Shown here: positions 34,467 through 42,640 of the stretch, piece after piece
Layout of the letters: each line of letters starts with the position of its first letter
Numbering within the stretch: position 1 is the first letter of the stretch
Source of the DNA: an uncultured Clostridia bacterium
GTDB taxonomy: Bacteria > Bacillota > Clostridia > Christensenellales > UBA1242
Assembly: GCA_934747765.1 (NCBI GenBank)
Contig: CAKVGZ010000003.1
Span: 1 to 64,000, forward strand
Direction of reading: 5' to 3'
DNA length: 64,000 nucleotides
Translations under genes and position numbers: made by a program
Notes under the pieces: model-generated
Told to the model about the DNA's origin: nothing
The model's database searches: none
The model's input: only the letters and a program-made list of their open reading frames with translations

Positions 34467-36620
34467 ATGGAAGATATAATAAAAATTACACCTATACAAC
34501 AGAATCAAACATTAGTTCCAATCGTTTCAGATGGCGAATTTATACAAACTGTTTCAGAATATATGGCAAATAACGATTTCCCTCAAAACTCAATAAATAA
34601 TATAGTCCAAAACAGTGTTGATGTGTTTTCACATTGTATAAAACCGATTGACGACAAAAGACAAAACACAGGTATAATTATTGGTAAAGTTCAAAGCGGA
34701 AAAACGTCTAATTTTATAACATTAATAGCCATGGCCTTTGACAATGGATACAATATTTCCATAGTGCTTGGCGGCAATAAAAACATCCTTCTGGAACAAA
34801 ATAAACAGCGAATAAAAGAATCATTTGATGTGGATTCTGACAAATTGGTTGTATTAGATACAAATACAAATAAAGACATATTAAATGAACGTGAAATAGA
34901 AAGATTTATTAAAAGAGACGTTAAAGTAATCATTGTAGGATTAAAACATAATAAACATATTGACAAAATTACGGAAGTTTTTACTTCTTCGTTTTTAAAA
35001 AATCAACCTACGTTGATTATTGATGATGAAGGAGACCAGGCTACCCTAAATACGAAAAAATATTCAAAAACATCTGCCTTTCCAAGTGCTATATATAACG
35101 CAGTGAATAAATTAAGAGAAAGACTTAATAAACACACATTCGTGTCAGTAACAGCCACTCCTCAAGCAAATATGTTAATAGATAGTTTTGATGTTTTATC
35201 GCCAGATTTTGGTTATCTTGTAGAACCAAGCCAAGATTATTGTGGCTTGGCGGATTTTCATAGTTCAATTAATGAAGATAAATATGTTTTAGAAATTCCA
35301 GATGAAGAACCTAGTATATTTGACATTGCTGGCCTACCTGATAGTTATATTACAGCAATCGCCATGTTTTTTGTTTCTAATGGAATTAGAAAATATCGAG
35401 GAGATTTTGGAACTCACGCAATGCTTTTTCATCCAAGCGTTCAGATGACGGGACATGAAATTGTGCGAGAAAGAGTTCAATCATTATTAGATTATTGGCA
35501 ACAAAGAGTAGAAATACCTAATGATCTTGCTTTCGAAAGGTTAAGAAAAATTTTAATAACAGCTTATAATATATATAAATCAAGCGACACAATTGTTCCT
35601 GGATATTTAGAGTTGGAACCGTTTATTATAAATTCAATAAAGGCCTGCTCTAGTGTTATGGTTTGTAACAGCAATACCGATGCTAGCGAAAATTCAAAAC
35701 ATTACAAAACAAATATTTTTGTTGGTGGCAACATGGTTGAACGAGGTTTAACAATAAAAGGATTAGCAATCACATACCTTATTAGAAGAGCCAAAGGCAA
35801 AAGTAATGTTGACAACACAGAACAAAGAGCCAGATGGTTTGGTTATAAAAGAAATTATTTGGATATTTGCAGAGTATTTACAACTAGTCAAATAAAAAAA
35901 GACTTTCATGATATTTATGAACATGATGAGGCTTTATGGGATACTATACAAAAAAACCTTAATGCTGGTAAGGAATTTAAGGATATTCCTAGGATATTTT
36001 TAAACAATAGTACGCTTCTTAGGTTAACACGACCAAATGTTGCAAAAGAAGAAAGATTGGAGTATGGTCAAATAAGACAACAAAATTCATTTATATTAAA
36101 CAAGGATATTGAAACACAAAACTGTCTTTTGTTTGATAACTTAAAAGAATCGAATAAGAATAAATGCAATGTTAAAACATTTGGATCTTATAACCATCTA
36201 TACATAGAAGACTTGCCCTATAGAGAATTATATCAAGATGTATTGTCTAAGTTTAGATTCCCTACAAAATGCAACTTTGACAATGATTTCTTTAATAATC
36301 TAGATCAAATCTTTATCCAAAGTAAAATATTCCCTTTGATAGATGTGGTATTCATAAGATACGACAATCTTAATGTAGGTAATCGTACTGTTGATGCAGA
36401 TGGAAATATTGAGTCTGGTTTGATGATTGGTCATAGTTCTAAATATGTTGGAGACAGGAAAATACCTGATTATAAACCAGATATAATGCAACTGCAGGTT
36501 CATATGATAAAACCCAAAAATTCAGATTTAGACTATTATTCACCATGTTTTGCTTTTTATTTACCACCAAAATTATCAGAAGAAATCTCAAAATATGTTA
36601 AAAGATTGGAGGTAAAATAA
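34467..36620 (+). CDS. Z1-domain superfamily II helicase-like protein
   Basis: This 717-aa protein has Walker A GKVQSGKTSNF near residue 73, Walker B IIDDEGDQATLN near 185, motif III VTATPQANML, VGGNMVERGLTIKGL near 423 and arginine-finger motif TEQRARWFGY near 450. This is the Z1 domain signature. Z1 proteins occur in MORC-containing defence clusters. The likely role is ATP-driven DNA translocation for the paired nuclease. AAGGAG precedes the ATG, and the stop overlaps the nuclease start by 1 nt. Confidence 0.88.
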   Translation: MEDIIKITPIQQNQTLVPIVSDGEFIQTVSEYMANNDFPQNSINNIVQNSVDVFSHCIKPIDDKRQNTGIIIGKVQSGKTSNFITLIAMAFDNGYNISIVLGGNKNILLEQNKQRIKESFDVDSDKLVVLDTNTNKDILNEREIERFIKRDVKVIIVGLKHNKHIDKITEVFTSSFLKNQPTLIIDDEGDQATLNTKKYSKTSAFPSAIYNAVNKLRERLNKHTFVSVTATPQANMLIDSFDVLSPDFGYLVEPSQDYCGLADFHSSINEDKYVLEIPDEEPSIFDIAGLPDSYITAIAMFFVSNGIRKYRGDFGTHAMLFHPSVQMTGHEIVRERVQSLLDYWQQRVEIPNDLAFERLRKILITAYNIYKSSDTIVPGYLELEPFIINSIKACSSVMVCNSNTDASENSKHYKTNIFVGGNMVERGLTIKGLAITYLIRRAKGKSNVDNTEQRARWFGYKRNYLDICRVFTTSQIKKDFHDIYEHDEALWDTIQKNLNAGKEFKDIPRIFLNNSTLLRLTRPNVAKEERLEYGQIRQQNSFILNKDIETQNCLLFDNLKESNKNKCNVKTFGSYNHLYIEDLPYRELYQDVLSKFRFPTKCNFDNDFFNNLDQIFIQSKIFPLIDVVFIRYDNLNVGNRTVDADGNIESGLMIGHSSKYVGDRKIPDYKPDIMQLQVHMIKPKNSDLDYYSPCFAFYLPPKLSEEISKYVKRLEVK

Positions 36621-37552
36621 TGAAAGTTCAAGAAATTATTACAAGACTTAATCTACTAAACAATTGTGACAATAATTGTTATCAATGCTTTAACGCAGGA
36701 AATAATATGTATGGGAAAAATTCCCAAAACAATATTGTATTTATTGCCAACTCACAAAATTTTAGTCAATCGTCAATTCAGCAAACCAAGTATTTAGCAT
36801 TAACTAGAAATGTGAGTTGTACAATTAAAATTGGAGAAATTGAAAAGAATGGTAGATTTGATATATTGACTTGTTTATCGGACAATCCAATCCATATTAA
36901 AGTTTTCATTGAATTAACAAATATGTATATCAACAATGATCTGAACGGTTCTATAACAGATTATTTTATTTGTTTAAAGGATTTATTCACAAATAAACAA
37001 AAAATATCAACAAAAGAGTTGCAAGGTATATATGCTGAATTATATGTTATGTATTATATGGCAGATTTTGGAATTGACTTATATTCTTTATGGCAATCTA
37101 TAGATAAAATGAAGTTTGATTTTTCAGTAAGTGAAAACAAAAAGATAGAAGTAAAGTCAACGATTGGAGAAAATAGAATTCATAAATTCAGACATGAGCA
37201 ATTGGTAACCGATATTTTTGATGTGTGGATAGTCTCAGTCCTATTAAGAAAAGATGATCAAGGGTTATCTCTGTATGATTTGGCGAATCTGGTTAAGAAT
37301 GAATGTTCTCATAATATAAAAGTTTTTGCACATATAGAAAACCTTTTATTAAATTATAGTAAAGAAGACCTACAAAACATTAGGTTTAATAAAACTTACA
37401 CTGATAAAAATATCGCTTTATATAAAGCAATTGATGTACCAAAATTTAAATCTAAACAACCTGATGGTGTAAGCAATACAGAATATGATTCAGATTTAAA
37501 CAATATAGACAGTAGAACCATTAAAGAATTTATAGAATGGATAAAAAATTAG
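36620..37552 (+). CDS. PD-(D/E)XK nuclease, DUF4420 family
   Basis: This 310-aa protein has YAELYVMYYM near residue 138 and the nuclease core KFDFSVSENKKIEVKSTIG (D...E-x-K) near 170. DUF4420 (PF14390) proteins are PD-(D/E)XK enzymes linked with Z1 and MORC ATPases. It is probably the cutting subunit. It is the last gene of the operon and is followed by a strong terminator. The AIPR gene often found in such clusters is absent here. Confidence 0.82.
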   Translation: MKVQEIITRLNLLNNCDNNCYQCFNAGNNMYGKNSQNNIVFIANSQNFSQSSIQQTKYLALTRNVSCTIKIGEIEKNGRFDILTCLSDNPIHIKVFIELTNMYINNDLNGSITDYFICLKDLFTNKQKISTKELQGIYAELYVMYYMADFGIDLYSLWQSIDKMKFDFSVSENKKIEVKSTIGENRIHKFRHEQLVTDIFDVWIVSVLLRKDDQGLSLYDLANLVKNECSHNIKVFAHIENLLLNYSKEDLQNIRFNKTYTDKNIALYKAIDVPKFKSKQPDGVSNTEYDSDLNNIDSRTIKEFIEWIKN

Positions 37553-37577
37553 AACGGAACAAAATCCGTTCTTTTTT
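37551..37577 (+). terminator. Terminator of the defence operon
   Basis: The stem AGAACGGA / TCCGTTCT with a 6-nt loop is followed by T5 and overlaps the stop codon. Confidence 0.88.
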
Positions 37578-37579
37578 AT

Positions 37580-37712
37580 TGCAATTCTGGAGTTTTGGAG
37601 TAAATTTTAGAAAAACATACCCACCTTTATAGAAAAAAATAAAAAAGAAATTATTTTTTTTGCTCACATGAGAGTACAAACGTATACTCCAAAAGCTCCA
37701 AAACTCCAAAAA
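37580..37712. repeat. GGAGTTTTGGAGT inverted repeats
   Basis: GGAGTTTTGGAGT near 37588-37601 recurs inverted as ACTCCAAAAGCTCCAAAACTCC near 37686-37707. These lie next to the iterons and may be further initiator or regulator sites. Confidence 0.5.
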
Positions 37713-37741
37713 ATAAATAATAAATATTCAAACATAGATAT

Positions 37742-37964
37742 AAGGTGTCACACGTATCACAAGGTGTCACACATAGGCAAAAATGCCGACAAATAAAGGG
37801 TTTTATCAATAAAATAAGTGTGATACCTTAAAAATCAAGGTGTCACAAGGTGTCACATCTAAAAATTCAAAAAAAGCGTCAAAAATACTTAAAGGTAAAA
37901 GGGGTTTAGGTGTATTTATACACTGGTATCACAAGTGTGACACGTGTGATACGTGTGACACCTT
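37742..37964. repeat. Iteron array, candidate replication origin of element A
   Basis: About nine copies of AAGGTGTCACA or close variants occur in both orientations: 37742, 37754 (GTATCACA), 37761, 37819 (inverted), 37837, 37847, 37925, and three inverted copies between 37936 and 37964. Spacers are AT-rich. The array lies 0.45 kb upstream of a Rep-like gene, the usual layout of an iteron-controlled origin. Confidence 0.75.
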
Positions 37965-38382
37965 GCATATATAATCAATATTTTTTTTAGAGATACTTGC
38001 AAAAAGTGTCTCTTTTTTATGTCTACAAGTAAATAAATTTAAAAACTACAATTTTTTAAAAAATATTTTGGGCATATCAAATGATGATATACCCTAGCTA
38101 GTAAAATTTTGGCAATAAAAACAAAAAACTTTTTCCGCTGTCAAAGATGTGTTTACAACGTACATTGTAAAATTTTCTTAAAAATAATTTCCGCTAGGTC
38201 AAATGGTGAACTAGCGGGGTTGCTAAAATTACATCGAAAAGTAGTTAAAGGCTAAATGCTTCCATCTATTTTTCACTAAACCAGGTTTTATCGAAGGACT
38301 GCAGACTTCGTTAAAATATATGCTAAAGCAAAGAATTGATCAATCTTTGTGAATGCAAAAAATCTAAAACAAGGAGATAAAA
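37965..38382. other. Non-coding region between iterons and rep
   Basis: Contains an AT-rich stretch that could be the melting region, a hairpin CCGCTAG / CTAGCGG (38190-38217 area) and a CGAAG / CTTCG hairpin near 38293-38312. A block GCTAAATGCTTCCATCTATT near 38249-38268 resembles part of the element B structured RNA. Confidence 0.4.
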
Positions 38383-38439
38383 ATGAAAACAAAAATCATA
38401 CAAAAGGAGCATGTGATCTATGCGACCAAAAATATTTAA
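38383..38439 (+). CDS. 18-aa leader peptide overlapping rep
   Basis: ATG with perfect AAGGAG spacing encodes MKTKIIQKEHVIYATKNI and stops inside the rep gene in another frame. The rep AAAGGAG site lies within it. Short peptides like this couple and regulate translation of plasmid Rep genes, which is the likely role here. Confidence 0.55.
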   Translation: MKTKIIQKEHVIYATKNI

Positions 38440-39082
38440 CTTTCCGCAAGAAACAGTGCTTAGACTGGGATTAAATCTTAAAGAGATCCTACTACTCGAT
38501 TACATTGAACAATTTATTAGTAGTGGAAATATGAGAAGCAAAAGACTTGATGGAAAGTGGTATTTCAAACTAACTTACAAGAAGATAATGGATGACTTGC
38601 CAATACTAGGTATTAAGGAAAGGCAAATTAGAAATATCATAACAAAACTCGAAAAGCTTGGCGTCTTAAACAGGCTTTCCGAACTTAAAAGAGAAATGTA
38701 TCTTGAAGTAGATTTTGATGTGTTATTCGGCAACAAGTTGCCTACTGGTTTTGACCTATCGGCAATTGGCTTCAAAGATACAGGCAATGGACTGCTGACA
38801 ATAGATTATTATGATATTAAAAAAATTAAAATAATACATGATAACGCGCGCGTGAAAGATTTGGATAAAAACAATCTTTACAACACTCTTTTAGCTAAAC
38901 TTAGAGCACACTTTGGAGAAACACTATATAGAGGTTTTATCGAAGATAAAGTGTTCATAGATGAAATTACAGATAAATATATCCTATTTGATGTAACTAA
39001 CATTAGAATTCTTGCCAAAGAATATGGTCAAAAGTTCAAAAATGCTTTTGATGAAACAATTAAAGAACTTGTGGGCAAATAA
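38420..39082 (+). CDS. Replication-initiator-like protein (winged helix, DnaA-N-like tail)
   Basis: This 220-aa protein has an N-terminal winged-helix-like region (LKEILLLDYIEQFISSG, KERQIRNIITKLEKLGVLNRL, about residues 15-80). The C-terminal domain (about 150-218, LRAHFGETLYRGFIEDKVF, YGQKFKNAFDETIKELV) resembles DnaA domain I-type folds of small replication proteins. No primase or helicase motif is visible. Position after the iterons supports an initiator role. Element A could therefore replicate after excision. A plain transcription regulator is the alternative. Confidence 0.6.
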   Translation: MRPKIFNFPQETVLRLGLNLKEILLLDYIEQFISSGNMRSKRLDGKWYFKLTYKKIMDDLPILGIKERQIRNIITKLEKLGVLNRLSELKREMYLEVDFDVLFGNKLPTGFDLSAIGFKDTGNGLLTIDYYDIKKIKIIHDNARVKDLDKNNLYNTLLAKLRAHFGETLYRGFIEDKVFIDEITDKYILFDVTNIRILAKEYGQKFKNAFDETIKELVGK

Positions 39083-39175
39083 CCCCCAGGGGGGCGGTCA
39101 AATCTCAAGCCAAAGGTTCTTGATAAGCGGACAGGCAGTCGCACGCAAATTTTCGCATAATCAAAAATCAAAAAA
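39083..39175 (+). other. GC-rich block resembling a phage cos region
   Basis: CCCCCAGGGGGGCGGTC (39083-39099) is followed by AAATCTC, then GCGGACAGGCAGTCGC and GCACGCAAATTTTCGC. It is strikingly GC-rich in an AT-rich island. From memory it resembles the non-coding cos area near HNH/terminase genes of Gram-positive siphophages. An oriT-type C-run/G-run is the alternative. Confidence 0.4.
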
Positions 39176-39579
39176 GTTTTCAAAATTTTATTAAAAAGTT
39201 AGGAAAATAAAGGCTTTTTGCGTTTTTTGATTTAAAATATAAATCAAAAATAATCAAATCTAATTCAAAATAGTCCAAACATGTAATATTTCAGTCGGCA
39301 ATTTTGTGAAAACATAAGCCGTCATTTCAAGTTTTAGGAGCGATAAATCTTGACTTGGATAAATTATCAAGTGGACTATCAAAGAATCAAAGAAGGCACG
39401 ATTTTGACCAAAATAACAAGAATACAAAGACAAATAGAAACAAAGTAAAAAGAATTCAAAGATATAAGGTTTAATTTTGAATAAATTTTGCTGTTTCACT
39501 GGACTTGTGTACTCTTTTGCGGTACTTTTTGTTTCGCATAAGAATACAAGTCTAGGTAGTGACAGCAACTGGAGGAACA
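39176..39579. other. Non-coding spacer before xis
   Basis: AT-rich, with no convincing gene. A minus-strand reading frame (39260-39598) has no ribosome site and a composition typical of non-coding DNA. The xis promoter and leader must lie here. Confidence 0.4.
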
Positions 39580-39798
39580 ATGCAAAGAATAAGAACAATT
39601 AAAGAAACATTACAAATGATTAAACAAGAAGATCCAAACACTGGACTAAGTGAATTCTTAATAAGAAAGTTGGCAGATGGATACAAAATCAGGTCAATTA
39701 AAACTGGAAAGAAAGTGCTAATTGACTACGATTCACTGATTGCCTTCTTGCAGAGCAAAGATTATGAACTACCAATGGAACAAGTAATTATTAGATAA
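39580..39798 (+). CDS. Excisionase-like DNA-binding protein (element A)
   Basis: This 72-aa protein (IKETLQMIKQEDPNTGLSEF ... VLIDYDSLIAFLQ) has the winged-helix/MerR-like excisionase shape, ending with the typical 'kvlIdydsli.fL' strand-helix. GGAGGAACA precedes the ATG. It lies 13 nt before the integrase and is similar to the element B excisionase (DPNTCLSTYFIR ... VLVNFDDLLNYLQ). It would direct the integrase toward excision. Confidence 0.8.
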   Translation: MQRIRTIKETLQMIKQEDPNTGLSEFLIRKLADGYKIRSIKTGKKVLIDYDSLIAFLQSKDYELPMEQVIIR

Positions 39799-39811
39799 AA
39801 GGAGAAATAAA

Positions 39812-41203
39812 ATGGCTTGCGTTAGAAAGAAAAAACTAAATGACGGATCAATATCGTATAGAATACAAGTAAAAGCAAAAGATCTAAGAACTGGACAATT
39901 CGTGGCGAAATCAATGTGTTGGAGAAAACCAAACGAATTAACAGAAATTCAAGCCAAGAAGGAGTTGCAAAGAGTTTGCTTGGATTTTGAAGATAAATTC
40001 AAAAAACAACTAAACGGTATGCTTGCAGTAGATAACGACATAACTTTTATAGATTATGCCAATAAGTGGCTAGAAAAGATTAAAAACACTAGATCGTTAA
40101 ATTACTACATAAAAGGCAAAGATAATATTAGAAAGTTTGAGGCATACTTTGGAAATATTAAACTCAACCAAATAACACCAGTCATGGTGCAAGGTTTCCT
40201 AGATGAAATGATGGCAAAGAAATATGAACAAAGATATGCAATTCTCAAACGAGATTTAACTCAGTATCTAAAATCTCACTGCATAAAACTGGTTGATGCT
40301 ACTAGAAATAGTGGCATCTCTAGATCAATTTATTATTCAGCCACAGTTGGCAACGGAATAAGGATTGATAGTGCCAAAACAATATGCAGTGCACTCAACT
40401 TAAACTTTGATGAGTGGTTTGATGTTAAAGTAAATAGTCGTCCGTATGCAAAAGAAACTATACTAAAACTTAAGCGAACATTGGCAACAATTCTAGCCGA
40501 TGCAAAAAGGCAAAGATTGGTTGAGCACAACTTTGCATCTCGTGATTACATTGCGCCAATTCAAGGACATAAAAAAGAAGTCAAGATACTTAATGATAAA
40601 GAAGCAAAGCAACTAGCAGGGTATCTAGATAAACTAGACAATCCAAGATGGAAAATTGCCTTGCTGATAGCACTATTTATGGGTATAAGACGTGGTGAAC
40701 TTGCAGGTCTTGAATGGAAAGATATTGACTTTGAAAACAAAACAATGACAATTGCAAGATCTGTGCAAGATATAGTTGGCTTTGGAATTATCACCAAAGA
40801 GCCAAAGACAGAGAATTCAAAACGCACAATATCCATGCCAGATAAATTGATTGAATACTTACACGAATACGAAACTTGGTGGCAAAATCAAAAGAAGTAT
40901 CTTGGAGATAGACTTGGCGACACAGATAGACTCTTTTGCACAGAAGATGGCAAAGACATCTGCCCAGGGCTCTTACGAGTATGGCTACAAAAATCTCTTG
41001 CAAGAGCTGGACTACCAATCGTCACATTGCACTCACTTCGCCACACAAATATCACTTTACAACTAATGGCTGGTGTAGATATGAAAACGGTATCAGCCAG
41101 AGCTGGTCACAGCAAAGCTTCAACCACAAGTGACTTCTACAGTCACTTTCTAAAGAATAGTGACATTCATGCCAGTGAGATTATAAATAAAATATTTGAA
41201 TAA
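39812..41203 (+). CDS. Tyrosine integrase of element A with embedded HTH
   Basis: This 463-aa protein has an N-terminal AP2-like arm-binding domain (1-65) and a SAM-like core-binding domain (75-140). An inserted XRE-like helix-turn-helix follows (about 143-207: LTQYLKSHCIKLVDATRNSG ... AKTICSALNLNFDEW). The catalytic domain has R in GIRRGEL (about 293), HSLRH (about 408), GH and the nucleophile Tyr in SDFYSHF (about 443). All catalytic residues are present. The extra HTH between core-binding and catalytic parts is unusual and is shared with the element B integrase. AAAGGAG precedes the ATG. Confidence 0.92.
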   Translation: MACVRKKKLNDGSISYRIQVKAKDLRTGQFVAKSMCWRKPNELTEIQAKKELQRVCLDFEDKFKKQLNGMLAVDNDITFIDYANKWLEKIKNTRSLNYYIKGKDNIRKFEAYFGNIKLNQITPVMVQGFLDEMMAKKYEQRYAILKRDLTQYLKSHCIKLVDATRNSGISRSIYYSATVGNGIRIDSAKTICSALNLNFDEWFDVKVNSRPYAKETILKLKRTLATILADAKRQRLVEHNFASRDYIAPIQGHKKEVKILNDKEAKQLAGYLDKLDNPRWKIALLIALFMGIRRGELAGLEWKDIDFENKTMTIARSVQDIVGFGIITKEPKTENSKRTISMPDKLIEYLHEYETWWQNQKKYLGDRLGDTDRLFCTEDGKDICPGLLRVWLQKSLARAGLPIVTLHSLRHTNITLQLMAGVDMKTVSARAGHSKASTTSDFYSHFLKNSDIHASEIINKIFE

Positions 41204-41237
41204 AAAGATAAAAACCCTTCAAAGCATTAATTAATTG

Positions 41238-41246
41238 TGCTATAAT
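41238..41246 (+). promoter_or_regulatory. Extended -10 for leaderless gene at 41253
   Basis: TGCTATAAT ends 6 nt (AAAAAT) before ATG 41253. There is no Shine-Dalgarno site. Confidence 0.7.
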
Positions 41247-41252
41247 AAAAAT

Positions 41253-41891
41253 ATGAAGCATAATTTATCTATGACATTTTTTGAAGACTCTATTTCGTAT
41301 TATAATGCGGCCATTATTTTAAGTTCATGTGAACAAAGAAATGTTGATGACCAACTATTTTTGACTCCAATTCTTTATTTATATAGGCATTCTGCCGAGT
41401 TGGTAATCAAAGCAATAATACTAAGTTATTTAGAAAGATTTTCAACCGAAAATTCAATAAAAGATTTTTTTCTTTATTCTGAAGATGGTGAAAAAACCAA
41501 ATTACAACTTATGAATTGTCATTCATTAAATTCTTTGTATTCTTGCTTGAAATATTTTGATAAGACTGAACGAATTGTAAGTGTGTTCGATGACAATGAG
41601 TTGGACTTTATAGATCGAGTAATTAAAGAAATTGAATTGATTGATAAGAACTCAGATTATTTTAGATATCCTATTGGTAAAAACAAAGAACAACACAAAA
41701 GAAAATTTTTAGCCGTGTCAGAAACGGATATAATGCCAGATTTAAGCAAAGTTTATCAAAATTTTATATATGAGGGACCTAATGACAAAGTGATAGCTTT
41801 TACATCAATTGAGCAAGAATATATAGAATTAAGTGAAAACATTAGAATTATGACAAATATTCTAATAAGAAAATACAAAAAAGACGACTAA
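41253..41891 (+). CDS. HEPN-like cargo protein of element A
   Basis: I do not firmly recognise this 212-aa all-helical protein. The segment LYRHSAELVIKAIILSYLER resembles the first helices of HEPN/AbiV-type proteins, which are often toxins or abortive-infection factors. A clear R-x4-6-H catalytic motif is not evident. It sits as a single gene between the integrase and the element junction, where cargo genes are common. It has its own leaderless promoter and terminator. Confidence 0.6.
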   Translation: MKHNLSMTFFEDSISYYNAAIILSSCEQRNVDDQLFLTPILYLYRHSAELVIKAIILSYLERFSTENSIKDFFLYSEDGEKTKLQLMNCHSLNSLYSCLKYFDKTERIVSVFDDNELDFIDRVIKEIELIDKNSDYFRYPIGKNKEQHKRKFLAVSETDIMPDLSKVYQNFIYEGPNDKVIAFTSIEQEYIELSENIRIMTNILIRKYKKDD

Positions 41892-41909
41892 TTAAAGCCG
41901 TCTTTTTTT
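41879..41909 (+). terminator. Terminator of the 41253 gene
   Basis: AAAAGACG / CGTCTTTT arms followed by a T tract, overlapping the stop codon. Confidence 0.75.
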
Positions 41910-41915
41910 GAAAAT

Positions 41916-41960
41916 TGGTGTGAATAGGCAGATTTGAACTGCCGACCTATCGCTTAGGAG
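41916..41960 (-). pseudogene. tRNA 3'-half-like att site at the A/B junction
   Basis: The minus strand has CTCCTAAG (41960-41953), CGATAGGTC, T-arm GGCAG/CTGCC, TATTCAC and ACCA. It shares the core and the next 11 nt with the host 3' half, but its acceptor strand TATTCAC cannot pair with the host 5' strand GCAGCCG. It is therefore derived from a different tRNA. It marks the junction of the two elements. Confidence 0.75.
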
Positions 41961-42090
41961 AACTCACTCGTCCTGAGGGGCTTGAACAAAATATGTTATA
42001 TCTTTCATTTTGTTCAGTAGTTTTTGAATGTTTAAAACTTGTTTTTAAGATTTCGTTCAATACCTTTTGTATCTTGCAATAATTTTCATA

Positions 42091-42115
42091 AAAAACTATT
42101 GATAAATTATTGATG
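42091..42115 (+). repeat. Direct repeat near the left end of element B
   Basis: AACTATTGATAAATTATTGATG recurs with a 1-nt indel at 47251-47276 near the right end. It is a candidate integrase arm site. Confidence 0.6.
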
Positions 42116-42163
42116 AAATAGTTATTTGTCCTTTTAAAAATCAAAAAAAGAGGAGCAAAGATT

Positions 42164-42640
42164 ATGAACAATCAACAAACTGAAAACACACAAGAAATAA
42201 AACTACCACACGAAAAAGCAAGAGATTACTTTATGTCAATACAAAAACAAAGCGGTGCAGCAATAAAACCTATTGGAGTGTTTCAATTCTTTTATAACTA
42301 TATCACAACTATTTCAAAAAGCAAAATGAATAGAGTAAAAGCAAGAAATATAGCAGATGTTTATTGTGCACTACAAAACGAATTCTTTATAACTAATGGT
42401 AGTAAAAATCCACACGAATGGTTTTATATGACACAATCTCGTTGGGATAAATATGGACTTGGGCGAAAAGCAATTTACAATAGCATTAAGTTTTTAAGTG
42501 AAAATATGTTTATTGAAACCACTTTAAGAACACACCCATATATTCCACAAAATAAACTTAGATGGTATAAACTGGATTTGGAATGGCTTAAGTATATTGC
42601 AGATTATACTGAAAACAATAACCCTAAAAATTGGCGTTAG
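42164..42640 (+). CDS. Winged-helix-like DNA-binding/replication protein (element B)
   Basis: This 158-aa protein has GLGRKAIYNSIKFLSENMFIE, a winged-helix-type segment (about 105-130), with conserved aromatic residues around it. It may be the element B initiator or a regulator, and it has no primase motif. AGAGGAG precedes the ATG. It is the first gene after the element junction. Confidence 0.55.
   Translation: MNNQQTENTQEIKLPHEKARDYFMSIQKQSGAAIKPIGVFQFFYNYITTISKSKMNRVKARNIADVYCALQNEFFITNGSKNPHEWFYMTQSRWDKYGLGRKAIYNSIKFLSENMFIETTLRTHPYIPQNKLRWYKLDLEWLKYIADYTENNNPKNWR

Noticed and set aside
37742..37964. Iteron array as a CRISPR array
   Set aside because: Units are only about 11 bp, in both orientations, and spacers are irregular; no cas genes are present.
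38842..38851. CGCGCGCG run as a Z-DNA or regulatory site
   Set aside because: It lies inside the rep coding frame and encodes ordinary residues (NARVK).
39260..39598. 112-aa minus-strand frame as a gene
   Set aside because: No ribosome site, Phe/Leu-rich composition of AT-rich non-coding DNA, and it runs across the xis start.
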